Origin: an uncultured Bacteroidia bacterium
Lineage (GTDB): Bacteria; Bacteroidota; Bacteroidia; Bacteroidales; Prolixibacteraceae
Length of the DNA: 64,000 bases
Direction of reading: 5' to 3'
Assembly: GCA_903923905.1 (NCBI GenBank)
Contig: CAIXZH010000027.1
Span: 34,829-98,828 of the forward strand
Below, piece after piece: positions 27,085 through 35,936 of this stretch. The notes beneath the pieces are model-generated. The model had not been told where the DNA came from, did not search any database, and saw only the letters and a list, made by a program, of their open reading frames with translations. The translations under genes and the position numbers were made by a program. Position 1 is the stretch's first letter. Every line of letters begins with the position of its first letter.

Positions 27085-28158
27085 TTATTTTTTGTGATCA
27101 AACCTCCTCATAATCTCTTTCCAGTTTGTGATGATAATGCCTTTATCTTTAAAGAATTGGATAACAATGGGGTCTGCAAACAAATCTCCTTCCCAGCCGC
27201 GTTGTTGCCATGTTCCGGTAATTGTTTTCATGTTTTCAGTAGGTACAGAAGGATGGAATATAATCTCTGTTAAGCCTTCCCTTAGCGATTCAACGAGTTT
27301 GAAAAAGTTTGCCCGTTTCTCTTCATAGGTTTTCCCAGGGCCAACGCTGGTGAAATTATCCAGCCGAGGCATTTTGTAATCATTGACCGACTTAATCACC
27401 TCATCATTCACAGGGTAACCCTGCTTTTTGAAATTTTCGGCAACTTCCGGATAGGTGAGGTCAATAACATTTGCAGGGATATGATAGGCTTCTGCAACTT
27501 TAAAGAATGCCTTTACATATCCGGGAGTAGCGTAAAGGGTTCCCATATGGGTATCAATATGGCTTGGCCGGTAACCCATAGCAATTGATTCTTCGATCTG
27601 CGCACGAATCTCTGTTTCGACCTCTGCCGCTGAGGCATGCATGGCTACATCGGGGACTTCGTGCCATAACTTTCCATCGGGATCAATTAATCCCGGAACT
27701 TTTGACGGATCGGAAACCGGCCCCCAACGATAATGCGACCACTCGCTGGTTAGCGTCAGATGAAGCCCAATATCTTCAGCGGGATGTCCTTTGGCCCAAT
27801 TGATCATCGCCTTGGCACCCGGACAGGGCATCATTACAGCGGCAGAATGGAGGAAACCTTTTCCAAGGTAATTTTGAACGGCAGCATTGGCTTCGGGGCA
27901 CATCCCTGCATCATCGCAATGCAGGAGTAAAACTTTCTGACCTTTGGGATATCCGAGTTTCTCAGCCCAGGTTTTTCCGGTCATCTCCAACTTCTCAGAT
28001 TTCCCATTTTCTTTAAGGGTTAGCATTTTTGCGGATAAGGCAGCCGGATATGCGCATATGGCGATCACTGCGATAATTGACCCCAGGTATTTTGTGGCTC
28101 TATCAACGGCATTGTCTGAAATTATTTTTATAAGTAATTGAATGATTGAGTTTTTCAT
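27085..28158 (-). CDS. exported ChbG/HpnK (YdjC-like) carbohydrate deacetylase
   Basis: A protein of 357 residues. An N-terminal hydrophobic segment (about 24-42, ending AALSA) suggests export. The deacetylase core runs from about 70 with VLLLHCDDAGMCPEAN (catalytic Asp pair), IGLHLTLTSEWSHYRWG and HIDTHMGTLY (metal-binding His). ChbG-like enzymes remove the N-acetyl group from N-acetylglucosamine-containing oligosaccharides. The protein aligns without major gaps with the last 290 residues of the neighbouring fusion, so one arose from the other by duplication. It sits 58 bases upstream of the fusion and downstream of two BNR sialidase-fold genes. Confidence 0.9.
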   Translation of the reverse strand: MKNSIIQLLIKIISDNAVDRATKYLGSIIAVIAICAYPAALSAKMLTLKENGKSEKLEMTGKTWAEKLGYPKGQKVLLLHCDDAGMCPEANAAVQNYLGKGFLHSAAVMMPCPGAKAMINWAKGHPAEDIGLHLTLTSEWSHYRWGPVSDPSKVPGLIDPDGKLWHEVPDVAMHASAAEVETEIRAQIEESIAMGYRPSHIDTHMGTLYATPGYVKAFFKVAEAYHIPANVIDLTYPEVAENFKKQGYPVNDEVIKSVNDYKMPRLDNFTSVGPGKTYEEKRANFFKLVESLREGLTEIIFHPSVPTENMKTITGTWQQRGWEGDLFADPIVIQFFKDKGIIITNWKEIMRRFDHKK

Positions 28159-28234
28159 TTGTTTTTAGTTTTAGATGTCTCTTTAAATCGTTCGTTTCAG
28201 TTTCCAAATGGTATAAAATCTTCTGTATTGTTGC

Positions 28235-29434
28235 TTAGTTAGTGATTTTAGCCGGATCAATTATCACGTGCTTAATTGCTTCACCTTTGTGTGATCCCAC
28301 TGCATAGGAGTAGGAAATATGCAAATGCCCGTCACTGGTTTGGATCACACAGGGATAAGCATAGCTCCCTTTTTTTGTTGGATCGTATTCGATAAGTTCT
28401 TTCCATTTCCAGGTGGTACCTTCATCATCAGAAAGGTAAATCGAAAACCGGTATCGGCCATCATTACTGTCATTGCCGACAAATGCCCATTTCCCGTCTT
28501 TTAAAACACAGATTTCCACGCTTGCTTCATTCGGGATATCGGTCTTTCTGGAGGCGCTCCATGATTCGCCATTGTCGGTTGAAGTGCTTGTTTGCACGCG
28601 GGTTGGAGAATCTCCGCTATCGCGCATATAGGCTATAATATCCCCGTTTTTCTTTACGGCAAGGGCTGGTTGGATGGGGCCACGACCTACGATAGGAAGA
28701 CTAGGCCTCCAGGTTGCACCGTCATCATCGGAGATGGCAACCATCGAAAAATTAAATCCGTCAGAGTAAAGGGGCAGTAAAATTCTTCCGCTTTGGAGTG
28801 TAATCGGATGAATCCGGGTCATCCATCCAAGGCTTCTTTTTAACAAATCCTTACTCGCTTCCTTTATCAAATTGTCATAAGTGGGTGCATAAGATGCCCA
28901 CCCGTTATCGTTCTCAGGTAGCTCCTTAAACCTTTTATCGACCTCTTTAACAAAACTCTCATCCGGTTTTAACAGGATATTATCCTGCCATTCCCAAACA
29001 GGGGCTTCCTCCCCATTATAACTGGTGGATGTTCTGAATCTCAGGATGGCATCTTCCCATTTGTTTGCCTGTACAGCGACCCAGAAGAGGAATAGCTTTC
29101 CATTGCGATTCAGGAACAGAACGGGATTGCAATCCGGAATTCCTTTGGTATCAGCCATAAGAAAGGGTGTTTGCCAGGTATTTGTCCCTTTTTTCATCCT
29201 TGATCCCATAATCCGGACATCATCTGCTGACCGTTCTCCGCTACCCTGAAACCAGGCTGCCAGCAAATCACTGTTTGGAAGCATAACGATGGAGCTTCCA
29301 TGGGTATGTTCGTTTTGCAGCGGGAAAATAATTTCTTCACTGACAATCGACTTTTTTTCGTTCCTCGTTTGCGCCGTCCCGCTATAGCCGGTCATCAGCG
29401 TCAGGAACAAAATCACTAAAATTTTATTAATCAT
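28235..29434 (-). CDS. secreted sialidase-fold BNR protein (exo-alpha-sialidase-like)
   Basis: A protein of 399 residues with a signal peptide (ILVILFLTLMTGYSGTAQ). Asp-box repeats mark the six-bladed propeller: SDDDGATW, STDNGESW and SDDEGTTW. The start HGSSIVMLPNSDLLAAWFQG and the end YPCVIQTSDGHLHISYSYA with KHVIIDP are typical of the BNR_2 group. I do not see the FRIP motif of true GH33 sialidases, so the activity may be on another glycosidic bond; related propellers include rhamnose-glucuronate lyases and rhamnosidases. Residues about 130-200 hold an insertion. It is followed by the ChbG gene and preceded by a second BNR protein. Confidence 0.78.
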   Translation of the reverse strand: MINKILVILFLTLMTGYSGTAQTRNEKKSIVSEEIIFPLQNEHTHGSSIVMLPNSDLLAAWFQGSGERSADDVRIMGSRMKKGTNTWQTPFLMADTKGIPDCNPVLFLNRNGKLFLFWVAVQANKWEDAILRFRTSTSYNGEEAPVWEWQDNILLKPDESFVKEVDKRFKELPENDNGWASYAPTYDNLIKEASKDLLKRSLGWMTRIHPITLQSGRILLPLYSDGFNFSMVAISDDDGATWRPSLPIVGRGPIQPALAVKKNGDIIAYMRDSGDSPTRVQTSTSTDNGESWSASRKTDIPNEASVEICVLKDGKWAFVGNDSNDGRYRFSIYLSDDEGTTWKWKELIEYDPTKKGSYAYPCVIQTSDGHLHISYSYAVGSHKGEAIKHVIIDPAKITN

Positions 29435-29490
29435 TGTATTTCAATTAAATAGGTTGTTAATGTAATTTTATTCTGTAGAAGCGCGATTAA

Positions 29491-30576
29491 TTAATTCGGC
29501 CAGATTCCATTTACAATTGGTTTGGATTTGATCAACGAAGGATCTATTACCACGTGCTTGATTGATTTTCTGTTCCAGGTATAGGTAATATGAACCAGGC
29601 CATCCTTTGTCTGAATGACAGCAGGGTACGAATATTCGGTATCAAAATCCGGATCATTTTCGAGTAAAACCGCCCCATTCCAGTTAATGCCGTCCTGAGA
29701 AACAGAAACATTCAGAATATTTCTCGATCTCCAGTTGTGTTTTATATCGTAATGGTTGTAAACCAACATATTTTCTCCGTTTTTAAGGCTTAGGGCGTCA
29801 ATTCCGGAGTCTGGGTTTGGTAAAGGAGTCGGTTCAAATCTGGTCCAGGTTTTACCGGAATCAGACGACCATGAAGTGAGGATTATACGGCTTTTACTGC
29901 GGCATAATATTTGAATCTTTCCATCCGGATGCACCAGAATGGTTGGCTGAATAACTGAAATATCTCTTCCGTCGTTCAAGGACTTTGTCCTGTTCCAGCC
30001 GCGTCCGGGATTTTTCGTGGTTTCCATATGCACCTGCCATCCATTATATTCTGTACTTGAAGGGCATAGCAGCTCTCCGTTTCCGAGCAAGACAGGTTTG
30101 TTTTTGATAGGTCCCCAGATTCCTTTTGGAAGCCTGGTTGGTTTTGACCAGCTTCTGCCATTGTCCACCGACGATTTGTATTCCCCCCACCAATCAGAGC
30201 AATTGGGCCCAACTTTATAAAACAGGAATAGGCGGGATCCTGAATTGTAAAGTACCGGATTCCAGGTAGGATATCGTTTTCCTTTGGATTGCACACCGTT
30301 GGCAACTTCAACCGGGATAGTCCATTTCCCTTTTAATAAGCTGCTTGACCAAATACCAACATCCGGATTCCGCTCTGCCGTTCCTCCAAACCAGGCAGCG
30401 ATTAAACCATCTGAAGTCTCTGCGATCGTTGAGGCATGACAGCTTGGAAATGAAACATCCTGTTTCCCAAAAATAAACTCAGAAGTCACGATTGCCTGGG
30501 TCCCTTTGAAGGGATTGCCAGCGAAAATAATGTTTGAGATCAGAATGATTAAGGCTGGAATCACAATATTCTTCAT
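29491..30576 (-). CDS. secreted sialidase-fold BNR protein, second copy
   Basis: A protein of 361 residues with a signal peptide (MKNIVIPALIILISNIIFAG). It carries PSCHASTIAETSDGLIAAWF, the Asp-box-like SVDNGRSW and SSDSGKTW, and closes with YPAVIQTKDGLVHITYTWN followed by KHVVIDP. It is similar in outline to the protein at 28235-29434 but is shorter and clearly diverged, so the pair is not a recent duplication. As with its neighbour, no FRIP motif is seen and true sialidase activity is unproven. It is the first gene after the terminator at 30689-30744, so a promoter is expected between about 30580 and 30690. Confidence 0.78.
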   Translation of the reverse strand: MKNIVIPALIILISNIIFAGNPFKGTQAIVTSEFIFGKQDVSFPSCHASTIAETSDGLIAAWFGGTAERNPDVGIWSSSLLKGKWTIPVEVANGVQSKGKRYPTWNPVLYNSGSRLFLFYKVGPNCSDWWGEYKSSVDNGRSWSKPTRLPKGIWGPIKNKPVLLGNGELLCPSSTEYNGWQVHMETTKNPGRGWNRTKSLNDGRDISVIQPTILVHPDGKIQILCRSKSRIILTSWSSDSGKTWTRFEPTPLPNPDSGIDALSLKNGENMLVYNHYDIKHNWRSRNILNVSVSQDGINWNGAVLLENDPDFDTEYSYPAVIQTKDGLVHITYTWNRKSIKHVVIDPSLIKSKPIVNGIWPN

Positions 30577-30688
30577 CCGAATATATTTTCTTTGGAAATA
30601 GTTTCAAATTTTAAGCCGGTTATAGCCGTTTGGTGCATTGATAAACTTAGATCAATAGTATACCTTATCAGATGCAATCAATTTCTCG

Positions 30689-30744
30689 AAAAAAAAATGC
30701 TTCGATATGCATCAATAGCGTTCGCTTTTTGCATATCGAAGCAT
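30689..30744 (-). terminator. rho-independent terminator after the DapA/NanA-type aldolase gene
   Basis: On the minus strand ATGCTTCGATATGCA pairs perfectly with TGCATATCGAAGCAT (plus-strand arms 30730-30744 and 30697-30711), has an inner AGCG/CGCT pairing, and is followed by a run of eight to nine T. It lies about 90 bases after the aldolase stop and should separate that gene from the BNR-ChbG-fusion operon. Confidence 0.9.
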
Positions 30745-30834
30745 GGTTTATCCGGGGATAAAAGTCGATCTTACTCCATTTGTTTCAGAATCAGCTTAAA
30801 TCATTCGGGTCATCAGCCAAAATTTAAAGACAGA

Positions 30835-31740
30835 TTAAATAACTCCCTTAAATTCAGCAACGTATTGTTCAATTTTGCGTCGCTCTTCACCTTCATATTT
30901 GGTGAGTGGTAAGGCTGCGTAGTCATTGCAGATACCCATTGTTGATAATACGCATTTTAGTCCTCTGATATACTTTGAGCTATTGTTTGTTACGGAATAA
31001 ATGGTATCATAAAGCCGGATGTTAATTTTGCGCAATACGTCAATATTCTCAAAATCACGGGCTAATGATGCTTCGTAGAAATCGACAAAAAACCGTGGAT
31101 AGATATTGGCCCCCCCGGCAATGGCCCCATGTCCTCCCTGCAATATGGTTTCCGGAATAAACAGTTCTGTTCCGGTAATAATTGAGAATTCAGGGATATC
31201 CTTGAATGCATCAATCAGATTCGTCTGATAAAACAGATCTCCCGAGCTGTCTTTAATCCCTATAGCACCTAACTGTTGTCCAATCTTCACCGTTTCAATT
31301 TTCATATGCATTTTGGTGTGGCTTGGCATGTTATATAATAGGAGTGGCAGTGGTGATCTTGGAATAAGATTTTTAAGATAAAAGACCAGTTCTGCTTGCG
31401 ATATCGGCATATAATAAGGAGGTGCAACTACAACAGCATCTGCTCCAACCTGTTTTGAATACTCGGCAATTTCAAGTGATCCTTCAAATGAAGTATCGGT
31501 AATTCCAACCATTACCGGGATCCGGTGATTGGTCAGTTCGCAGGTCCGTTTGATAAATTCTTTGCGGAGTTCGTATGAAAGACTCGGAGCTTCACCTGTT
31601 GTTCCTAATATGAACAGGCCATGAACACCTCCTGAAACCAGATATTCCACAAGGTTTTCAAGTCCTTTTACATCAAGGGTATTGTTATCGAGAAGTGGAG
31701 TAATTACAGGAGGAATAATTCCCCTTAAAGGTAGTTCCAT
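30835..31740 (-). CDS. dihydrodipicolinate synthase/N-acetylneuraminate lyase family aldolase
   Basis: 302 residues from the ATG at 31740, the usual length for the family; an in-frame upstream start at 31791 would add an unsupported tail. Class I aldolase features are GIIPPVITPL, FILGTTGEAPSLS (GTTGE), VVAPPYYMP, LLLYNMPSHT (catalytic Tyr) and IGIKDSSGDL (Schiff-base Lys). Cytosolic. Members split or form 2-keto acids using pyruvate: sialic acid, 2-keto-3-deoxy-gluconate or dihydrodipicolinate. Proximity to BNR proteins hints at sialic acid and the rest of the island at deoxy-sugar acids; neither is decided. It is divergent from the AraC regulator and has its own terminator. Confidence 0.88.
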   Translation of the reverse strand: MELPLRGIIPPVITPLLDNNTLDVKGLENLVEYLVSGGVHGLFILGTTGEAPSLSYELRKEFIKRTCELTNHRIPVMVGITDTSFEGSLEIAEYSKQVGADAVVVAPPYYMPISQAELVFYLKNLIPRSPLPLLLYNMPSHTKMHMKIETVKIGQQLGAIGIKDSSGDLFYQTNLIDAFKDIPEFSIITGTELFIPETILQGGHGAIAGGANIYPRFFVDFYEASLARDFENIDVLRKINIRLYDTIYSVTNNSSKYIRGLKCVLSTMGICNDYAALPLTKYEGEERRKIEQYVAEFKGVI

Positions 31741-31911
31741 AATGATGTCAGATAAATTATGTTTTAAAAGAGTAAGTTTCTTTATTGTCAAAAAGAAAGA
31801 ATTTTAAAAATTCTGATCCTTAGTACAAATTAAACGGATCAAGTTCTTTTTTACTTCTATAATCTTGTTCTATTTGCATTGTATTTTAACTGTTATCTGA
31901 TAATAATCATT

Positions 31912-31919
31912 TATATTTG
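31912..31919 (+). promoter_or_regulatory. -7 box of the AraC-family regulator gene
   Basis: TATATTTG fits TAnnTTTG exactly and lies 34 bases before the AraC start codon. The -33 region has no clean TTTG, so the promoter may be weak or need activation. The 213-base divergent region from here to the aldolase start (31740) probably holds both promoters. Confidence 0.5.
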
Positions 31920-31953
31920 TCTTTTCAAGTTAAAAAAATTAAAGCGAAAATAA

Positions 31954-32805
31954 ATGGAAATAATCTATGAAAAGATCTTTGTTTCTCATAACTATTCGTT
32001 TATTACCAGGAAGTTGCAGTTGGCATCCAATACCACCAAGATACATTCACACAGGAATTTTGAGTTAAATTACATTGCATCGGGTTCTGGCAAAAGGATC
32101 GTTGGGAATAGTATTTCGGGTTATGCAAAGGGAGATTTGGTCCTTTTGGGTCCCCATATACCCCATTGCTGGGATAACCTGGAGACTGAACCGGACACAA
32201 TTGCCGAATGTATTGTAACTCATTTCAATGAGAACATTATTAGCTCAGATTTTTTTAATATACCTGAGTTGGAGCAGGTCGTGGATTTACTGAAAAATGC
32301 CAGTAACGGGATTTGGTTCAAAGGGAAGAAAACCGAAAAGGTTGGCCAGACTCTGAAAAAAATGGTAACTCTTAAAGGTTTAGAGCGTTACATTGAATTG
32401 CTGAAAGTATTTCACCTTTTACTTCAGATCGAAGATCGGGAGAATTTGGCGCTACCTTCGGCACTGACCAATTCTTTTGAAAATGACCAGGACCAAATCA
32501 ATAAGATCTATGAGTATGTTTTCAATAATATTCAGACGGGGATAAAATTAAAGGAGGCCTCCGCCCTGGTCTTTAAGGAACCAGGTTCATTTTGCCGCTA
32601 TTTTAAGAAGAAGACCAATCAGACATTCATGGATTATGTCAAAAACGTTCGTATTGGAATGGCTGCCAAACTATTAGCGGAAACAGACAAGCAAATAACC
32701 CAGATCTGCTACGAATGCGGATATAATAATCTGGCTAACTTTAACCATTATTTCAGGGTAATTATGAAGAAAACGCCCTCAGAGTACCGCAAGGAATTCA
32801 AATAA
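31954..32805 (+). CDS. AraC-family transcriptional regulator with cupin-type sensor domain
   Basis: A protein of 283 residues. The N-terminal cupin (about 15-110) contains TTKIHSHRNFELNYIASGSG and GDLVLLGPHIPHCWDN, a sugar-sensing fold common in AraC/XylS activators. The C-terminal double helix-turn-helix (about 185-283) shows TGIKLKEASALVF and ITQICYECGYNNLANFNHYF with TPSEYRKEF at the end. It stands alone at the divergence point between the minus-strand and plus-strand halves of the island, and so is the best candidate regulator of both. Direct repeats at 32947-32973, upstream of the first GH78, are a possible binding site. Confidence 0.92.
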   Translation: MEIIYEKIFVSHNYSFITRKLQLASNTTKIHSHRNFELNYIASGSGKRIVGNSISGYAKGDLVLLGPHIPHCWDNLETEPDTIAECIVTHFNENIISSDFFNIPELEQVVDLLKNASNGIWFKGKKTEKVGQTLKKMVTLKGLERYIELLKVFHLLLQIEDRENLALPSALTNSFENDQDQINKIYEYVFNNIQTGIKLKEASALVFKEPGSFCRYFKKKTNQTFMDYVKNVRIGMAAKLLAETDKQITQICYECGYNNLANFNHYFRVIMKKTPSEYRKEFK

Positions 32806-32946
32806 TCTGGCAATTAAATGAACCGCCAATTTTCAATTTCCAGGATTTATTAATATTTCTGTGTTTAGTTTATATTTCCTTCAAATATCTTCCGGATTCA
32901 GAGTAGAAACCTACAGCCGTGCGTCTCTACTTTCAGCCCCCTTATC

Positions 32947-32973
32947 ATTCTATAGGTGTTAAAATTCTATAGG
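32947..32973 (+). promoter_or_regulatory. candidate AraC-type direct-repeat operator before the GH78-GH92 operon
   Basis: ATTCTATAGG occurs twice, at 32947-32956 and 32964-32973, a 17-base period. AraC-family activators commonly bind half-sites repeated in the same orientation with spacings of this order, and an AraC gene ends 140 bases upstream. The binding assignment is inference. Confidence 0.35.
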
Positions 32974-32999
32974 AATCGGACAATAATTGACACATAAAA

Positions 33000-33040
33000 C
33001 AGGATTTTCTGACGTTTCTTTGATTAGCCTGAAAATCCTG
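33000..33040 (+). promoter_or_regulatory. inverted repeat just upstream of the GH78 start
   Basis: CAGGATTTTC (33000-33009) and GAAAATCCTG (33031-33040) are perfect complements with a 21-base spacer; the second arm ends four bases before the ATG at 33045. In RNA the hairpin would occupy the ribosome-binding region; in DNA it could be an operator. No T-tract follows, so it is not a terminator. Confidence 0.45.
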
Positions 33041-33044
33041 AAGC

Positions 33045-35933
33045 ATGAAGAAGAATCAATGGAGTACTATATTGGATAAGAAATGTCTATGTTTGTGCAT
33101 ACAACCTTTCTGCCGCACAATCTTTTCATTCTCAGTTTCTATATTTTCAGTTAATTTTTTGGTTCCTTTTATCGGTGCAAAAACGATAAAAGTAGTGATT
33201 ACTTCACTTTTTATATGCTTTCTGGTTAAAGGTATCCATGCTGCTTCCAATTCGGGGTTTTCTGTTAGAAAAATGATGGTTGAATATGCCGAAAATCCTA
33301 TAAATATCGATCAAACACATCCACGATTTTCGTGGATTATATCCTCTGAAGAGCGAAACCAGATCCAATCTGCTTACCGGATACTGGTCGCTTCATCACT
33401 CATCAATCTGAGCAGGAATCGTGGCGATTTGTGGGATTCCGGAAAAGTAAAATCGGGTGAAACCATTCAGCATGAGTATGAACCCATGAATCTGAAATCA
33501 AATTCCACCTATTATTGGAAAGTGGTCTTTTGGGATAGTGAAGCCAAATCTCACGAGAGCCAGGCAGCTGAATTTGAGACCGCTTTCCTGTCGGCTAACG
33601 ATTGGACAGCTCAATGGATAGGAAAAGGTTCTAAAATTGAGACGTTAACATCCCAGGGATTCTATAAGGATACCAAAGAATTGTCAGGAATCACAGATAC
33701 AATTGTTCAGGATGGTAATTCATTGTTAATGAGACGAATCATTGATTTACCCAGGAAAATATTATCAGCCAAAGCCTATATAACCGGGCTGGGATTTTAT
33801 GAGTTTTATATCAATGGCAACCGGGTGGGCGATCATGTTCTGGCCCCTGCCAAGACCCCCTACCATAAGCAAATCCTATACGATACCTATGATATAACCA
33901 ATCTTTTAACCACTGGGTTGAATGCTATCGGAATCCATTTGGGGAATGGTTGGTACAACCCTTATAAAAAATGGTGGAACGATTACCGGATGCAGTGGTT
34001 CGGATCAAAGAAGGCGCTTGCACAAATTCTGGTGAGTTATACCGATGGAACTTCGCAATGGATAACGACCGATAAAAACTGGCGGTGGACACCGGGTCCG
34101 GTCACTTATAATTGTATTTATGACGGCGAGGTATACGATGCGAACCTCGATCATCAGGGCTGGACTACGACAGGTTACAATGATTCTGACTGGAAACCTG
34201 TTACGGTGTTTAATCAAACCAGTGCAATCCTTTGCTCACATCGTATGCCTCCGGTTAAAGTTCATGAAACCTTTAAGCCAATAGAAATAAAAAGCTTAAA
34301 AGGAGGAACCAAAGTATATGATTTGGGGCAAAATTTTGCTGGATGGGTTCGCATAAAAGTCAGTGGGACAAGGAATACAGTGCTCAAAATTAGGTTTGCC
34401 GAAGATATTAATGTGGATGGTACCATCGATGTAACCAGTAACGAATTCGCCAAGGCAACTGCAGAATATCGGATGAAAGGGGATAGTATTGAAACTTACG
34501 AACCCAAGTTTACCTGGTTCGGATTTAAGTATGTGGAGATTACCGCTGTGAATGGCCCGCTGAACCTGATTGATATTGAGGGACGGGCTGTCTATTCTGA
34601 TAATTCTCAAATCGGGACCTTCAGAAGTGACAATCAGCTGGTGAATAAAATACACAACGCAACGGTCTGGTCCCAAAAGAGCAATATGATCGGGTATCCG
34701 ATGGATTGCCCCCAACGGGATGAAAGGCTGGGCTGGTTTGGCGATGCGCAGGTTACAGCCGAAGAGGCAATGTTCAATTTTGATATGGCCCTTTTTTATG
34801 AAAACTGGTTCGAAGGGATTAAGGCTAACCAGGATGAAAAAACGGGAGATATCCCGATCATCTCTCCCAGACCTTATATTCATGATCAAGGGATTGAATG
34901 GAGCAGTACCTATCTTACAATGCTTTGGCAGTTTTATACTTATTATGGCGATCGGCGGATCTTGCAGCACCATTATTCGACGATGAAGCGCTATATGGAT
35001 TTTCTTGACCACACCTCAAAAGACCTGATTCTTCCCAAGGGGTGGATTGGGGATTGGGGAAGTATGGTCAAAGGATGGAAGGAGGGGGAACCGGCTTCCG
35101 TCCCAACCGCTTTTTATTACCTCGATTCCCGCATCATGTCGGAGGTAGCGCAGGTTCTGGGGAATAAAGCAGACGAGCTATATTTTAAGAATCTTGGTGA
35201 AAAAATTAAAGTGAAGTACAATAAATCCTATCTGAATACAGAAACGGCTAATTATACCGATGGGAGTCAGATGGCTAATTCATTTCCCCTTTATCTTGGG
35301 ATTGTCCCGGAAAACCTCAAAAAACGCGTATTAGACAACCTCGTAAATGATATTGTTGTTAAAAATAGTACTCACCTGACCACTGGTGTTTTAGGCACCA
35401 AATATATGCCCGAGGTCCTTGCCCGGCTGGGCCGGGGGGATATTGCCTGGGGAATAGTCAATCAGAAAAGTGCCCCGAGCTGGAATGATATGATGCGCAA
35501 ATATACCACAATGTGTGAATTCTGGACACTGAAACAATCGAAGAACCATGTGATGATGGGGAGCATTGATTCCTGGTTTTACAAATATATGGCTGGCATT
35601 CAATTGGATGAAAAGAATCCCGGATTTTCTTCTTTTGTTGTGAAGCCACTTCCATTGGACAGTCTTGGCGCTGCAAATGCGAGGATAGAAACTATTCGAG
35701 GAACGGTTTCATCAGAATGGAAAAAGCAGGATGGCCAATTGACCTTAAATGTGGAAATACCTTTTAATACTTCTGCCTTAGTCTGCATTCCCTGTGATGA
35801 GCTGGCAGAAGTTAAGGTGGGGAGAATTCCTGTAAAACAGGCTTTAGGCATTGAGAATTTAGGATATAAGGAAGGTACACATATTCTAAAAGTACGCTCA
35901 GGAAGCTATTCATTTACTATTAACAAGAATTAA
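33045..35933 (+). CDS. GH78 alpha-L-rhamnosidase, secreted
   Basis: A protein of 962 residues. Domains in order: an Ig-like N-terminal domain (FSVRKMMVEYAENPINID), the beta-sandwich rhamnosidase N domain (KAYITGLGFYEFYINGNRVG, HLGNGWYNP), the (alpha/alpha)6 catalytic barrel and a C-terminal beta domain. The catalytic segment is DCPQRDERLGWFGDAQ, Asp 554 to about 569, with general acid and base carboxylates. The enzyme removes terminal alpha-L-rhamnose by inversion. The signal peptide (VVITSLFICFLVKGIHAA) lies about 50 residues inside the frame, so translation may really begin at a GTG near 33198; alternatively the extension is genuine. The next gene starts three bases after the stop. Confidence 0.93.
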   Translation: MKKNQWSTILDKKCLCLCIQPFCRTIFSFSVSIFSVNFLVPFIGAKTIKVVITSLFICFLVKGIHAASNSGFSVRKMMVEYAENPINIDQTHPRFSWIISSEERNQIQSAYRILVASSLINLSRNRGDLWDSGKVKSGETIQHEYEPMNLKSNSTYYWKVVFWDSEAKSHESQAAEFETAFLSANDWTAQWIGKGSKIETLTSQGFYKDTKELSGITDTIVQDGNSLLMRRIIDLPRKILSAKAYITGLGFYEFYINGNRVGDHVLAPAKTPYHKQILYDTYDITNLLTTGLNAIGIHLGNGWYNPYKKWWNDYRMQWFGSKKALAQILVSYTDGTSQWITTDKNWRWTPGPVTYNCIYDGEVYDANLDHQGWTTTGYNDSDWKPVTVFNQTSAILCSHRMPPVKVHETFKPIEIKSLKGGTKVYDLGQNFAGWVRIKVSGTRNTVLKIRFAEDINVDGTIDVTSNEFAKATAEYRMKGDSIETYEPKFTWFGFKYVEITAVNGPLNLIDIEGRAVYSDNSQIGTFRSDNQLVNKIHNATVWSQKSNMIGYPMDCPQRDERLGWFGDAQVTAEEAMFNFDMALFYENWFEGIKANQDEKTGDIPIISPRPYIHDQGIEWSSTYLTMLWQFYTYYGDRRILQHHYSTMKRYMDFLDHTSKDLILPKGWIGDWGSMVKGWKEGEPASVPTAFYYLDSRIMSEVAQVLGNKADELYFKNLGEKIKVKYNKSYLNTETANYTDGSQMANSFPLYLGIVPENLKKRVLDNLVNDIVVKNSTHLTTGVLGTKYMPEVLARLGRGDIAWGIVNQKSAPSWNDMMRKYTTMCEFWTLKQSKNHVMMGSIDSWFYKYMAGIQLDEKNPGFSSFVVKPLPLDSLGAANARIETIRGTVSSEWKKQDGQLTLNVEIPFNTSALVCIPCDELAEVKVGRIPVKQALGIENLGYKEGTHILKVRSGSYSFTINKN

Positions 35934-35936
35934 AGG

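Noticed and set aside
30835..31791. Longer start of the DapA/NanA-type aldolase at 31791
   Set aside because: The extra 17 residues are not aldolase-like; the ATG at 31740 gives the usual N-terminus.
33000..33040. Transcription terminator before the GH78
   Set aside because: The inverted repeat is not followed by a T-tract and sits directly at a start codon.
34296..35012. 238-residue minus-strand frame inside the first GH78
   Set aside because: It covers the catalytic barrel coding sequence in antisense, with no signal, promoter or family motif.
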